Positions 30,871-41,846 are shown, counted from the first letter of the stretch. The stretch: 64,000 nt of DNA from Actinoplanes nipponensis (GCF_016862275.1 NZ_BOMQ01000004.1:62001-126000), one strand, 5' to 3'. Made by a program: numbers and translations. Notes: generated by a model from the sequence alone, not told the origin.

Positions 30871-32988
30871 CTACAGGGCCAGGATGCGGTCGAGGAACTC
30901 CCGGTAGCCGCGCATCGCCATGCGCATGCTCTCGGTGTCGGGCGTCGCCGTGCCGCGCAGCGGGTCCAGCTCGTCGCGCTCGGCCAGCATCGACTCGGTG
31001 AGCTCGTGCACGGCCTCGGTGAGCAGGTCGTGGGCGCGGGTCAGGGCGGCCACCGGGTCGTCGACGAACTGGGCCTTGACCTCGTGCCAGTCGGCGCGGA
31101 ACTGCTCGCTGGCGGACTCGGCCCAGAAGGTGATCGCGATGTCGTTCACGTCGCCGGGGCGCAGCGGCGCCTCGCCGGCCCCGGCCGGCGCCGCCCGCCG
31201 GCCCGCCGGGGTGTCCTGGCTGCCCGGGCCGTCGTGGCGGCCGGCGTCGTTGCTGCCGGGGGCGTCGTTGCGGCCGGGCGCGTCGTTCAGGGTGGTCGAT
31301 CGCCGGGGGGCGGGCGCCACCGGCTCGTGGGTGGCCTCGTCGTCGCGGGTGAGCCGGCCGCCGGCCCCGCTGACCGGCACCGCGGCGCTGGCCGGGACGG
31401 CGGCGCCGCCGGGGACGGTGGCGCTGCCGGACGCTCCCGCCCGCGGGCTCGCGGTGGCCCAGCCGGTGGGTTCGAGGCGGGTCGGTTCGAGTCGGGTCTG
31501 CATGCCGGGGTCGTCCTTCGTGGCCTGGGGGATGGTCGGCGCGGCGGCCGCGGGCAGCGCGGAGACGGGACGATCCCCGCCGGACCGGTTGCCGCTGGGC
31601 CAGTTCTCGCCGGGCTGGTCGCGGCGGGGCCGGTCCCCACCTGACGAGTCTGCGCCGGAGCGGTCTCCGCCGGGCCGCGCGGAGGCCGGTGGAGCGGAAG
31701 TGGGCCGCGCGGAAGCGGGCCGTGCGGAAGTAGGTGCGGAAGTAGGTGGTGCGGAAGCCGGCCGTGCGGAAGCCGACGGCGGGCTCACCGGGCGACCCGG
31801 CACCGGCACCGGCACCTGGGCCGACCCGGTCGCTGCCGGTGGGGCGCCGGCCGGGCGGCCACCCATCGGCACCGGCGCAACGCCCCCGGCCTGCTTCGCG
31901 GCGGGACCGGTGTGTTGCCCGCCGGCTGGACCCGGGTGCTGCTCGTCGGCGGCGGGTCCAGTCGCCCGACCGCCACCGCCGCCGGGTGCGGAGGCGGAGC
32001 CGTGCGCGGCGAACGGCGAGGGCGAGAAAGGCGGCCCGGCCGGTCCGTCGTCGTCGGGCGCGAACGGCGACCGCGAGCCGCGCTCACCGTCGTCATGGCC
32101 GGGCGCGAACGGCGACCGCGGCTCGTGCCCGCCGTCGTTGTCGTCGGGCCCGAACGGCGACCGTGTCCCGGGCCCCTCCTCGCTGTCGGCCGGCGCGAAC
32201 GGCGACCGCGAACCGCGCCCACCGTCACCGTTGGGGGGCGCGACCGGGCCCCTCGGCCCGGGCGGCGCGTCGTCGCCCGGCACGCCGAAGACCGGCAGCG
32301 CAGACGGCTCGTCGCCGGCCTCGTGGTCGCCGGGCGGCGGGAAGACGGGCGGCGGGAAGGCGGGCTCGCCGGGGGGCGCGAAGCCGGAGTCCCCGGCCGG
32401 GCCGAAGATCGAGTCCCCGCGCGGGGCGAAGATCGAGTCGCCGGCCGGCGGGAAGGGCGAGGGGGGCGGACCGTCGCCGGACGGCGCGAACGGCGACCGC
32501 GAGCCGGGCGGCGACCCGCCCACCGGCGCCTGCCCGTTGGGGACCGGCCCGCCGCCGTGCCGGGGGCCCGCGTCGCCGTTGCGGTGCCCGTTGGTCTCCA
32601 CCGGCGGGAAGCCGCCCGGGCTGGTCCACCGGGTGCCGTTGGTGCCGCCGAGCAGCGCGTCCGCCGGGCGCCGGGAGCCCAGGGCCACCATCTCGGTGTC
32701 GCCGGTCAGCGCCGGGTGGGGCCGCGGCGCGAACGGGTTCGGCTGCGGCTCGCCGGGCTCCGGCTGGTCGTCGTGCGGCTGGGACTGCTGATCGCTCACC
32801 TGCGGGTGCTCCCCGGTCGGGCCGGCCGCGCCGGCTTGCTGGTCGGACGCGTGTGCCGTGGCGTCGGCCGGTGGCGCGTCCGGGTCCTCTTGGGACCTAC
32901 CGGCGGCCGGCGTGGACATCCCGTGCGCCGGCCAGAAGCGGGCCAGCCCGCGCGATTGCCGGTTCTCGGGCTCGGACGTCGGCTCCAT
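30871..32988 (-). CDS. Large Pro/Gly/Ser/Ala-rich protein with conserved C-terminal domain
   Basis: A 705-residue protein. Residues about 25-610 are disordered and repetitive, including several RSPFAP/RSPFGPD units spaced about 20 residues apart, GDSIFAP/GDSIFGP units and a later run of SARPASA/TSAPPAS repeats. The last 90 residues are compact and helical ([23 protein letters not shown], then [20 protein letters not shown], and [16 protein letters not shown]) and match a domain I recall from many actinobacterial proteins of unknown function. There are no signal or membrane segments. A role as a cytoplasmic scaffold is possible but unproven. The start at 32988 is uncertain; codon 24 is another ATG. 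Confidence 0.75.
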   Translation of the reverse strand: MEPTSEPENRQSRGLARFWPAHGMSTPAAGRSQEDPDAPPADATAHASDQQAGAAGPTGEHPQVSDQQSQPHDDQPEPGEPQPNPFAPRPHPALTGDTEMVALGSRRPADALLGGTNGTRWTSPGGFPPVETNGHRNGDAGPRHGGGPVPNGQAPVGGSPPGSRSPFAPSGDGPPPSPFPPAGDSIFAPRGDSIFGPAGDSGFAPPGEPAFPPPVFPPPGDHEAGDEPSALPVFGVPGDDAPPGPRGPVAPPNGDGGRGSRSPFAPADSEEGPGTRSPFGPDDNDGGHEPRSPFAPGHDDGERGSRSPFAPDDDGPAGPPFSPSPFAAHGSASAPGGGGGRATGPAADEQHPGPAGGQHTGPAAKQAGGVAPVPMGGRPAGAPPAATGSAQVPVPVPGRPVSPPSASARPASAPPTSAPTSARPASARPTSAPPASARPGGDRSGADSSGGDRPRRDQPGENWPSGNRSGGDRPVSALPAAAAPTIPQATKDDPGMQTRLEPTRLEPTGWATASPRAGASGSATVPGGAAVPASAAVPVSGAGGRLTRDDEATHEPVAPAPRRSTTLNDAPGRNDAPGSNDAGRHDGPGSQDTPAGRRAAPAGAGEAPLRPGDVNDIAITFWAESASEQFRADWHEVKAQFVDDPVAALTRAHDLLTEAVHELTESMLAERDELDPLRGTATPDTESMRMAMRGYREFLDRILAL

Positions 32989-33193
32989 CGGTCAAGACTC
33001 CCGTTCCAGTGGCGGCGCCGCCCGCTCCGGCGAGCCGGTCGGACGGCGGGCGCAGCCCCCTCTCGGGTGCGGCGCACGACGACGGTACCGTCCCCGGCCT
33101 CCCGGTCACACCCCCAGTGCGGGTCGTGACCGGATCGTGGGCTACCGGTACGGCCGGTGGACGCCGGTACCCCGTGCGGGAGAATGTGACACT

Positions 33194-33580
33194 GTGCCCG
33201 CGACTGACCTTGTGAACGGACCTGTCTCCGCGCTGGACCCGGCGATCGCCGCCCGCCTGCGCCGTAGCCCCGACGGCCTGGTGGCCGCGATCGTGCAGGA
33301 GGCCGGCACGCGCGACGTGCTGATGCTGGCCTGGATGGACGACGAGGCCCTGCACCGCACGCTGACCACCGGCCGCGCCACCTACTGGTCGCGCAGCCGC
33401 CGGGAGTACTGGGTCAAGGGCGCCACCTCCGGCCACCACCAGTACGTGCGCTCGGTGGCGCTGGACTGCGACGGCGACGCGCTGCTGGTCACGGTCGAGC
33501 AGGTCGGCGCGGCCTGTCACACCGGCACGCACACCTGCTTCTCCGACGAGCTGCCCGCCGTGCCCGGGGAGACCGCATGA
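33194..33580 (+). CDS. hisI: Phosphoribosyl-AMP cyclohydrolase
   Basis: A 128-residue HisI, which opens the adenine ring of phosphoribosyl-AMP in the third step of histidine synthesis. Signatures are [38 protein letters not shown] (key parts [11 protein letters not shown] and [13 protein letters not shown]), [15 protein letters not shown] for magnesium, and CHTGTHTCF for zinc. It lacks the HisE domain, as is usual in actinobacteria. I use the GTG at 33194; a GTG at 33212 is an alternative. It is separated from the other his genes but coupled to trpE by an ATGA overlap. Confidence 0.94.
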   Translation: MPATDLVNGPVSALDPAIAARLRRSPDGLVAAIVQEAGTRDVLMLAWMDDEALHRTLTTGRATYWSRSRREYWVKGATSGHHQYVRSVALDCDGDALLVTVEQVGAACHTGTHTCFSDELPAVPGETA

Positions 33581-35118
33581 CCACCGGCTCGGTCACCCCC
33601 GACGAGGACGGCTTCGTCGCCCAGGCGGCCCGGCGCCGGGTGGTGCCGGTCGTCCGGCGGCTGCTGGCCGACGGCGAGACCCCGATCGGCGTCTACCGCA
33701 AGCTGGCCGGCGGCCCCGGCACCTTCCTGCTCGAGTCGGCCGAGCAGGGCGCCGGCTCCGCCGCCTGGTCGCGCTACTCGTTCATCGGCGTACGCAGCGT
33801 CGCCACCCTGGTGGAACGCGACGGCGAGGCCGCCTGGCTCGGCCACCCGCCGGCGGGCGTACCGCTGACGGGCGACCCGGTGGTCGCCCTGCGCGAGACC
33901 GTCGCGGCCCTGGCCGCCCCCGAGGAGCCCGGTACGGGCGACGACCTGCCGCCGCTGACCGGGGGCATGGTCGGCTATCTCAGCTACGACCTGGTCCGGC
34001 GCTTCGAGCGGCTGCCGGCCACCGCCACCGACGACGTGCCCCTGCCCGAGCTGGGCATGATGCTGGCCACCGACCTGGTCGTGCTCGACCACTACGACGG
34101 CTCGGCCATCCTGGTCGCCAACGCGGTGCTCGACCCCGGGGCCGGCGCCGCCGCGGCCCGCGCCGCCTACCACCAGGCGGTCGGCCGGCTCGACGCGATG
34201 ACCACCGCGCTGTCCCGCCCCACCCCGCCGATGATCTCCACGGTCGAGCGGGTGCCGGCGGGCGACGTGGTCAGCCGCACCGCGCCGGGCGACTACCAGA
34301 AGGCGGTGGAGACGGCCAAGGAGGCGATCCGGGCCGGCGAGTGCTTCCAGATCGTGGTCGCCCAGCGCTTCGAGCGGGCCACCGACGCCGACCCGCTCGA
34401 CGTCTACCGGGTGCTGCGGGCGACCAACCCGAGCCCGTACATGTACCTCCTGCGCTTCGACGACGTGGACATCGTCGGCTCGTCGCCGGAGGCCCACCTC
34501 AAGGTCAGCGCCGAACAGGGCGGGGTGCGCCGGGCGCTGCTGCACCCGATCGCCGGCACCCGGTGGCGCGGCGCCACCCCCGAGCAGGACAACGCGCTCG
34601 CGGCGGAGCTGCTGGCCGACCCCAAGGAGCGCGCCGAGCACGTCATGCTGGTCGACCTGGGCCGCAACGACCTGGGCCGGGTGTGCCGGGCGGGCACGGT
34701 CGAGGTGCCGGACTTCGCGCGCATCGAGCGCTACAGCCACGTCATGCACATCGTCTCGACGGTCGTCGGCGAGCTGCGGGCCGACCGCAGCGCCTTCGAC
34801 GCGCTGGCCGCGACGTTCCCGGCCGGCACCCTGTCGGGCGCGCCGAAGGTCCGGGCCATGGAGATCATCGAGAGCCTGGAGCCGACCCGGCGCGGCCTGT
34901 ACGGCGGCACGGTGGGCTACTTCGGCTTCGCCGGCGACATGGACATGGCGATCGCGATCCGCACGGCGTTGATGCACGGCGGTACGGCGTACGTGGGCGC
35001 CGGCGCGGGCATCGTGGCGGACTCGGATCCGGCCGCCGAGGAGCAGGAGACCCGCAACAAGGCGGCGGCCGTGCTGGCGGCCATCGCGGCCGCCGAGACG
35101 TTGCGCGCGGCCCGCTGA
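33577..35118 (+). CDS. trpE: Anthranilate synthase component I
   Basis: A 513-residue TrpE that makes anthranilate from chorismate with ammonia from a TrpG subunit not in this window. The N-terminal region carries the tryptophan-feedback site ([21 protein letters not shown], with LLESAE). The catalytic chorismate domain shows [27 protein letters not shown]-like [33 protein letters not shown], and [19 protein letters not shown]. The start overlaps the hisI stop. Feedback inhibition by tryptophan is expected from the LLESAE motif. Confidence 0.96.
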   Translation: MTTGSVTPDEDGFVAQAARRRVVPVVRRLLADGETPIGVYRKLAGGPGTFLLESAEQGAGSAAWSRYSFIGVRSVATLVERDGEAAWLGHPPAGVPLTGDPVVALRETVAALAAPEEPGTGDDLPPLTGGMVGYLSYDLVRRFERLPATATDDVPLPELGMMLATDLVVLDHYDGSAILVANAVLDPGAGAAAARAAYHQAVGRLDAMTTALSRPTPPMISTVERVPAGDVVSRTAPGDYQKAVETAKEAIRAGECFQIVVAQRFERATDADPLDVYRVLRATNPSPYMYLLRFDDVDIVGSSPEAHLKVSAEQGGVRRALLHPIAGTRWRGATPEQDNALAAELLADPKERAEHVMLVDLGRNDLGRVCRAGTVEVPDFARIERYSHVMHIVSTVVGELRADRSAFDALAATFPAGTLSGAPKVRAMEIIESLEPTRRGLYGGTVGYFGFAGDMDMAIAIRTALMHGGTAYVGAGAGIVADSDPAAEEQETRNKAAAVLAAIAAAETLRAAR

Positions 35119-35756
35119 TGACGCCGGCCCGCCGGTTGGCGACCGCGGTGCTGCTCTGCGCGGCCGGCGCCGGCCTCGCCGTGTACGGCGTCACCCGCAC
35201 CTGGTCGGAGACCGTCACCGCCCGCCCGGGCCTGTCGTCGCTGCGGGACGCCCGCACCGGCGCGGACCTGGAACCGTGGGTGATCGGCCTGGCCCTGGTG
35301 GCGCTGGCCGGGGCGGGGGCGCTGCTGGCGACCGGGGGTGTGGTCCGCCGGCTGCTGGGCGGGCTGCTGGCCCTGGTCGGTCTGGGCGTGGCGGCCGGGG
35401 CGGTCGCCGGCCGGGCCGGGCTGGACGTGGGCGCCGCCGGCAGCGGCGCCACCTTCGGGCCGGTGGTCTGCGTGCTGGGCGGCCTGCTGATCATGCTCGG
35501 GGGGCTCTCGGCGGCCCGCGCCGGCCACCAATGGCCCGCCATGGGCGCCCGCTACGAACGCCCGGGTGTGACCGCCGCCACCGGCTCCGCGCGGGGCGCC
35601 GCCGGCCCGGGCACCGATCAGCGGACGGACACCGCGCGCCGGCCGGGCACCGATCAGCGGGTGGACACCGATCAGCGGGTGGACACCGATCAGCGGGTGG
35701 ACACCAGGGCGGCGTGGGAGGCGCTCGACCGCGGCGAGGACCCCACCGCGCGCTGA
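35118..35756 (+). CDS. Trp-operon-associated membrane protein
   Basis: A 212-residue membrane protein of the Trp_oprn_chp (TIGR02234) type, found after trpE in actinobacteria. Four hydrophobic segments lie in residues about 5-140 (LATAVLLCAAGAGLAVYG, PWVIGLALVALAGAGALLA, LLGGLLALVGLGVAAGAVAG, FGPVVCVLGGLLIMLGGLSAA). The C-terminal tail is hydrophilic with three perfect 18-bp tandem units encoding DQRVDT (35652-35705) and a diverged unit at 35616. The ATG overlaps the trpE stop by 1 bp. Function is unknown; a link to tryptophan or its precursors is inferred from position alone. Confidence 0.85.
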   Translation: MTPARRLATAVLLCAAGAGLAVYGVTRTWSETVTARPGLSSLRDARTGADLEPWVIGLALVALAGAGALLATGGVVRRLLGGLLALVGLGVAAGAVAGRAGLDVGAAGSGATFGPVVCVLGGLLIMLGGLSAARAGHQWPAMGARYERPGVTAATGSARGAAGPGTDQRTDTARRPGTDQRVDTDQRVDTDQRVDTRAAWEALDRGEDPTAR

Positions 35757-35995
35757 TTGCCGCGGGCCGCGGCCCGCCGCGAGTTCGCGGCGGCCAGCGC
35801 CGCCACCATCGCGTCCATGTCGGCGCGGGCCTGGGCCCGGGCCCGGTCGGCGCAGATGGCCGCCCAGGCGTTGCCCTGGGCGGTGCGCACGTTCTCGTCC
35901 CCCACCACGCGGCGCTCGAGCCCGGCGGCGAGATCCGCGGCCGCCGCGACGACGGCCCGGGAGACGGCGACGAAACCAACCTCTGCAGTAGCCAT
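35690..35995 (-). CDS. Small uncharacterised protein
   Basis: A 101-residue protein from the ATG at 35995, with GAGG 6 nt upstream. The first 75 residues are rich in Ala/Arg/Asp and likely helical (VAVSRAVVAAAADLAAGLERRVVGDENVR, then NAWAAICADRARAQARADMDAMVAALAAANSRR). The last 22 codons lie antisense to the 3' end of the Trp-associated membrane protein gene, so those genes overlap tail to tail by 67 bp. No family is recognised. The helical core may form a coiled coil. Confidence 0.55.
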   Translation of the reverse strand: MATAEVGFVAVSRAVVAAAADLAAGLERRVVGDENVRTAQGNAWAAICADRARAQARADMDAMVAALAAANSRRAAARGNQRAVGSSPRSSASHAALVSTR

Positions 35996-36180
35996 GGTCA
36001 ACCTCACGAGACTCGTGCCGGGGGCCGGCTTTGCTGACGCCGCCGACCAGTCTGCCCGAGACCGATGATGCCGTAGTCGTATTTCCGATCGGTGACACCA
36101 CCGTCACCGCTGCGGGGGATCAGCCGATCATCCAGGGGGTCCCAGCTAGCGCCGTGGTGCGGGCGAGGAGGATGTGACCG

Positions 36181-36231
36181 ATGAGACAGCGTGCCGCCCG
36201 GGTGCGCATTATGGCGCAGCCCATCTCGTGA
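36181..36231 (+). CDS. Possible 16-residue leader peptide upstream of trpC
   Basis: A short open frame (MRQRAARVRIMAQPIS) with a strong GAGGAGG site 9 nt upstream of its ATG. It has no Trp codons, so it is not a classical trp attenuator peptide. Its end overlaps the ascending arm of a hairpin at 36210-36242, so ribosome movement over it could alter that fold. Whether it is translated is uncertain. Confidence 0.4.
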   Translation: MRQRAARVRIMAQPIS

Positions 36232-36242
36232 GGCGCGCCATA
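36210..36242 (+). promoter_or_regulatory. Hairpin in the trpC leader
   Basis: TATGGCGC (36210-36217) and GCGCCATA (36235-36242) form a perfect 8-bp stem with a 17-nt loop, 72 bp before trpC. The loop contains the end of the short open frame. A role as an attenuator or mRNA element is possible. Confidence 0.45.
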
Positions 36243-36313
36243 CCCCGGGGGCCCGGACATGTCGGCGGCCACCTAGCATCGGGCCGAGGACACCCGGAGA
36301 GGGGAGTCATTAG

Positions 36314-37176
36314 GTGACATCCGATCAGGCGGCGGGCAGTGGCGGACCCGCGGAGCGTGGTGCGGGACCGCAGAACGTGCTCGAGGAGATCCTGGCCGGG
36401 GTGCGCGAGGACGTCGCGGCCCGCCAGCAGCAACTCTCGCTGGAGCAGGTGCGCGACCTCGCCGCGGCGGCACCGCCGGCGATCGACGCGTACGCGGCCC
36501 TGCGCAAGCCCGGGGTGGCGGTGATCGCGGAGGTCAAGCGGTCGTCGCCGTCCAAGGGCGCGCTGGCCGACATCCCCGACCCGGCCGAGCTGGCGGGCGA
36601 ATACGCGGCGGGCGGCGCACGGTGCATCAGCGTGCTCACCGAGGGCCGCTGGTTCGGCGGCTCGCTGGCCGACCTGGCCGCGGTGCGGGCCGCGGTCGGC
36701 GTGCCGGTGCTGCGCAAGGACTTCGTCGTCTCCAGCTATCAGGTGCACGAGGCGCGGGCCCACGGCGCCGACCTCGTCCTGCTCATCGTGGCCGCGCTCG
36801 AGCAGAACGTGCTCACCGGCCTGCTGGAGCGCATCGAGTCGCTGGGCATGACGGCGCTCGTCGAGGTGCACAACGAGGAGGAGGCCGACCGGGCCCTGGA
36901 CGCCGGGGCCCAGGTCATCGGCGTCAACGCCCGCGACCTGCGCACCCTCGAGGTGGACCGGTCGGTCTTCGAGCGGATCGCGCCCGGCCTGCCGAACAAC
37001 GTGGTCAAGATCGCCGAGTCGGGCGTGCGCGGGCCGCACGACCTGATCCGGTACGCCTCGGCCGGCGCGGACGCCGTGCTGGTCGGCGAGGGCCTGGTCA
37101 CCAAGAAGAGCCCGCGCGACGCCGTCGCCGAACTGGTGAACGCCGGCAACCACCCGGCCACGCCCCGGCCCGTGCG

Positions 37177-37180
<4 letters not shown>
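36314..37180 (+). CDS. trpC: Indole-3-glycerol-phosphate synthase
   Basis: A 288-residue (beta/alpha)8 enzyme that closes the indole ring from CdRP. It begins with a non-conserved 20-residue extension before [18 protein letters not shown]. The active site shows [16 protein letters not shown] with the catalytic Lys, [37 protein letters not shown] with [23 protein letters not shown] and ESGVRGPHD. The GTG at 36314 has GGGGAG 7 nt upstream. A GTG at 36377 would remove the extension but has no ribosome site. It overlaps trpB by 4 nt; the TrpF step is probably done by PriA. Confidence 0.95.
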
Positions 37181-38414
<1,234 letters not shown>

Positions 38415-38418
<4 letters not shown>

Positions 38419-39221
38419 GCATCGCCGACACCTTCGGCAAGGCGAAGGCCGAGGGGCGGGCCGTGCTGGTCGGCTGCATGCCGGCCGGCTTCCCGACCGT
38501 CGACGAGAGCATCGCCTCGATGGTGGCGATGGCCGAGTCGGGCTGCGACGTCATCGAGGTCGAGCTGCCGTACTCGGACCCGGTGATGGACGGGCCGGTC
38601 ATCCAGAAGGCCAGCGACATTGCCCTGGCCGGCGGGGTGCGCACCCGGGACACGCTGCGGATCATCGAGGCGGTCGCGAACGCCGGGGCCACCGTGGTGC
38701 TGATGACGTACTGGAACCCGGTCGAGCGCTACGGCGTGGACGCGTTCGCCCGCGACCTCGCCGCGGCCGGCGCGACCGGGATGATCACCCCGGACCTGAT
38801 CCCGGACGAGGCCGGCGAGTGGATCGCCGCCGCCGACCGGTACGCGATCGACCGCACCTTCCTGGTCTCGCCGTCGTCGACCGACGAGCGCATCGCGATG
38901 ACCGTGGCCCAGTGCCGCGGCTTCGTCTACGCGACCGCGCTGATGGGCGTCACCGGCGCCCGCACCGCGGTGTCGTCGCAGGCGCCCGAGCTGGTGGCCC
39001 GGATCCGCCGGGCCGACCCGGACCTGCCCGTCGGGGTGGGCCTGGGCGTCGGCACCGGGGCGCAGGCGGCCGAGGTGGCCGCGTTCGCCGACGGCGTCAT
39101 CGTCGGCAGCGCGCTGATCCGCTGCGTGCTCGACGCCCCCGACCGGGGAACCGGCCTGGACCGGCTGCGGGCGCTCAGCGCGGAGCTCGCCGAGGGCGTA
39201 CGGGCCAACAAGCCCTCTTGA
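38415..39221 (+). CDS. trpA: Tryptophan synthase alpha subunit
   Basis: A 268-residue (beta/alpha)8 subunit that cleaves indole-3-glycerol phosphate to indole, which is channelled to TrpB. The catalytic Glu lies in [21 protein letters not shown] and the Asp in the same [10 protein letters not shown] loop; [15 protein letters not shown] and [25 protein letters not shown] (key part [10 protein letters not shown]) form the phosphate site. It starts with GTG at 38415 overlapping trpB. Confidence 0.96.
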
Positions 39222-39255
39222 TGGCGCCGGAGGCGATCGGCGGTAGGGTGCGCGC

Positions 39256-40380
39256 GTGAACTTCGCCGCTATCCCGAGCCCCACGACGTCGGTCTGGCAC
39301 CTGCTGGGCCTGCCGATCCGGGCGTACGCACTCTGCATCGTCGCCGGCATCGTCGTGGCCGTGCTGGTCATGGAGCACCGGTTGCGCCGCCGCGGTGTCG
39401 CCCCGTGGGCCTCGCTGGACATGGCGGTGTGGGCGGTGCCGTTCGGCATCGTCGGCGCGCGGATCTACCACGTCATCACCTCGCCGGGCGACTACTTCGG
39501 CGCCGGCGGCGACCCGATCCGCGTCTTCCAGATCTGGGAGGGCGGCCTGGGCATCTGGGGCGCCGTGGCCGGTGGCGCGCTGGGCGCCTGGCTCGCCGCC
39601 CGCCAGCTGGGCCTGCCGCTGAGCGTCTTCGCCGACGCGCTGGCCCCCGCGCTGCCGCTGGCCCAGGCGGTGGGCCGGCTCGGCAACTGGTTCAACAACG
39701 AGCTGTACGGCGGCGTCACGACGCTGCCGTGGGGCCTGCGCGTGCACGACATGGACCGGGCCAACCCGGGCCACGCGACCGTCATCGACGGCAAGGCCGT
39801 GACCCTGCCCGACCTCTACCACCCGACGTTCCTGTACGAGCTGATCTGGGACCTCGGCGTCGCGGGCCTGGTGTTCTGGCTGGACCGCCGGTACAAGTTC
39901 GGACGCGGCCGGGCGTTCGCGCTCTACGTGATGGCGTACTGCGCGGGCCGGTTCTGGATCGAGATGCTGCGCGTCGACGAGGCCAACCACATCTTCGGCG
40001 TCCGCCTCAACGTCTTCACCTCCGTCGTGGTCTTCCTCGGCGCGCTGGTCTACTTCCTGCTCGTCAAGGGCCCCCGCGAGTACGTGGTGCCGATCGACGC
40101 GCCCGACACCGCCCCGGAGCCGGACGCCGAGAGCGACGTCTCCCAGGTGGACGTCGGGGACCGGGCCGCCGCCGGCAAGCCTCCGGCGGCGTACCAGGTG
40201 GTCAGCGAGGAACGCTTCCGGGCGTACCAGCGCACCGGGGTGCTGCCGCCCGCCGGGCCGGCGGCCGGATCCGACGCGACCGGCACGCCGGGCGACGACG
40301 AGCCCGGCGCGGTCTCGGCCACCCGGCCCGCGGAGCCCGACGGCAAGCCGTCCGCGTCCGCCTCCGCCGACGAACACTGA
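39256..40380 (+). CDS. lgt: Prolipoprotein diacylglyceryl transferase
   Basis: A 374-residue membrane enzyme that transfers diacylglycerol from phosphatidylglycerol to the lipobox cysteine of prelipoproteins. It has seven helices in residues about 15-270. The family motifs are ARIYHVITSPGDYF, WEGGLGIWGAVAGG, AQAVGRLGNWFNNELYGG with the lipid-binding Arg, and HPTFLYELIWDL. A hydrophilic C-terminal extension of about 95 residues (after RGPREYVVP-like KGPREYVVP) is disordered. A TAGGGT ends 6 nt before the GTG start, so it may be read from a leaderless transcript; trpA lies 34 bp upstream. Confidence 0.94.
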   Translation: MNFAAIPSPTTSVWHLLGLPIRAYALCIVAGIVVAVLVMEHRLRRRGVAPWASLDMAVWAVPFGIVGARIYHVITSPGDYFGAGGDPIRVFQIWEGGLGIWGAVAGGALGAWLAARQLGLPLSVFADALAPALPLAQAVGRLGNWFNNELYGGVTTLPWGLRVHDMDRANPGHATVIDGKAVTLPDLYHPTFLYELIWDLGVAGLVFWLDRRYKFGRGRAFALYVMAYCAGRFWIEMLRVDEANHIFGVRLNVFTSVVVFLGALVYFLLVKGPREYVVPIDAPDTAPEPDAESDVSQVDVGDRAAAGKPPAAYQVVSEERFRAYQRTGVLPPAGPAAGSDATGTPGDDEPGAVSATRPAEPDGKPSASASADEH

Positions 40381-40408
40381 CGGCCCGGCCCCGGCGGAAG
40401 GCGGCGGC

Positions 40409-41599
40409 GTGCGCACGGCCGTAGTGGTGGGAGCGGGCATCGCGGGGCTGGCCGCCGCCGGCGCGCTGGCCCGCGACGGCTGGCAGGTGACCCTGCTGGA
40501 GGCGGCCGAGCGGATCGCGGCGTCCCCGACGGCCCTGGTGCTCTGGCCCAACGGCCGGCGCGCCCTGGAGGCTCTCGACCCGGACGGCGGCTGGTCGGCG
40601 ATCGCGTCGCCGCTGCCGGACGGCGGGGTACGCCGCCCGGACGGCCAGTGGCTCGCCGCGCCCCGCGCGCGGCTGGGCGCCGGCCCCGCCCCGGCGGTCG
40701 TGCACCTGGAGGACCTGTACGACGCGCTGGTGGCCGGGCTCGGCGACCGGGTGCACATCCGTACCGGCTTCACCGTCACCGGGGTGCGCACCGGCCGCAC
40801 CCAGCGCCCGTCGGTCTCCGACGGCCGCACCCGCTGCGAGGCCGACCTGCTGGTCGCCGCCGACGGCATCGACAGCCGGGTCCGCCGCGCGCTGGCCCCG
40901 GAGTCCGCCGCCGTCGGCTCGGGCTTCGCCGCCTGGCAGGCGGTCATTCCCGGCTACCGCGTGCCCGACCTGCCCGCGGACCAGGCGGCCGGCGGGGAGA
41001 CCCTCGGCGCGGGCTACCGCTTCGTCTCCATGCCGCTCGGCGGCCGCGCGGCGGGCCGCGGCGGCGTCTACTGGGTGGCCACGGCCGCCGGCGCCCCGCG
41101 CCCCGAGCCGCCGGCCACCCAGCTGGCACTGCTGCGGCGCTGGTTCGCCGGCTGGCACGCGCCGGTCGGCGCGCTGCTGGCGGCGACCCGCCCCGAGGAC
41201 CTGGTCCCGCAGGAGGTCCGCGAACTGCGGCCGCTGCCCCGCGCGTACGGCTTCCGGGCCGGCCCGGGCGGCGTGGTGCTGCTCGGCGACGCCGCCCACG
41301 CGATGCCGCACCACCTCGGCCAGGGCGCCTGCCTGGCGTTCGAGGACGCGGCCACGCTGCGGGCGCTGGTCGCCGGCGTCCGCCCGGGAGCCACCCTGGG
41401 CGACGCGGTGGAGGAGTACGACCGGGCCCGCCGCCCCCGCACGGCCAGCGTGGTCCGCCAGTCCCGGCGGATGTCGGCGGTGGTGCAGGCCCGTGGCCGG
41501 CTGGCGCTGCGGGCGCGCAACGCGGCGCTGGGGTCGTTGCGGCCGCGGATCCTGGGCCACGCCCACGACCTGACCGCGGAGTGGCGACCCCCGGACTGA
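40409..41599 (+). CDS. FAD-dependent aromatic-type monooxygenase
   Basis: A 396-residue flavoprotein of the PHBH/salicylate hydroxylase group. The FAD-binding dinucleotide fold opens AVVVGAGIAGLAAAGALARDGWQVTLLEAA, with GAGIAGLAAA; the DG motif is DLLVAADGIDSRVRRAL, and the second FAD site is VVLLGDAAHAMPHHLGQGACLAFEDAATL with GDAAHAMPHHLGQGA. It would hydroxylate or epoxidise a substrate using NAD(P)H and oxygen. The substrate is unknown. The GTG at 40409 follows GGAAGG at a normal distance; lgt lies 28 bp upstream. Confidence 0.9.
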   Translation: MRTAVVVGAGIAGLAAAGALARDGWQVTLLEAAERIAASPTALVLWPNGRRALEALDPDGGWSAIASPLPDGGVRRPDGQWLAAPRARLGAGPAPAVVHLEDLYDALVAGLGDRVHIRTGFTVTGVRTGRTQRPSVSDGRTRCEADLLVAADGIDSRVRRALAPESAAVGSGFAAWQAVIPGYRVPDLPADQAAGGETLGAGYRFVSMPLGGRAAGRGGVYWVATAAGAPRPEPPATQLALLRRWFAGWHAPVGALLAATRPEDLVPQEVRELRPLPRAYGFRAGPGGVVLLGDAAHAMPHHLGQGACLAFEDAATLRALVAGVRPGATLGDAVEEYDRARRPRTASVVRQSRRMSAVVQARGRLALRARNAALGSLRPRILGHAHDLTAEWRPPD

Positions 41600-41760
41600 C
41601 GGGGGGCGCGGTCAGCGGCCGCGCCCGGCGAGCGGCGACGGCCGCTTCCGCGACCCGCCGGGCGGCTCCGGCCGAGTGCCCGTCCACGAGCGCGTATCGG
41701 CGTTCAGTTCGTCCGTCGAACCCGAGGAGCTGCACCGCCTGACGTCGCCGCAGCGAGGTC
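41600..41760. other. Spacer without a supported gene
   Basis: About 160 bp between the monooxygenase and a short minus-strand frame. A minus-strand frame starting at GTG 41735 (MQLLGFDGRTERRYALVDGH onward) stays open far into the antisense of the monooxygenase, so I cannot define a real gene. No terminator with a T-run is seen. Confidence 0.4.
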
Positions 41761-41835
41761 CTACCGGCGCGGAGGGCGCTCGGCCACGATGACGCGGCGC
41801 GGGGTGGACAGAACCGCGAAGACAGCTGTGGCCAT
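41761..41835 (-). CDS. Possible 24-residue peptide downstream of the GNAT gene
   Basis: A short frame beginning ATG 41835, 11 bp after the GNAT stop, encodes MATAVFAVLSTPRRVIVAER and PPRR. A GGGCGG lies about 7 nt upstream. It has a hydrophobic start and a basic end. It may be a coupled small protein or chance. Confidence 0.3.
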   Translation of the reverse strand: MATAVFAVLSTPRRVIVAERPPRR

Positions 41836-41846
41836 GCGAAACCGCC

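Noticed and set aside
36004..36279. A 91-residue minus-strand frame between the small gene and trpC
   Set aside because: Composition is random Arg/Pro/Gly/His, with no ribosome site, and it covers the trpC leader.
40944..41735. Minus-strand frame starting MQLLGFDGRTERRYALVDGH
   Set aside because: The first 50 codons look acceptable but the frame runs on through the antisense of the monooxygenase, so no defined gene can be supported.
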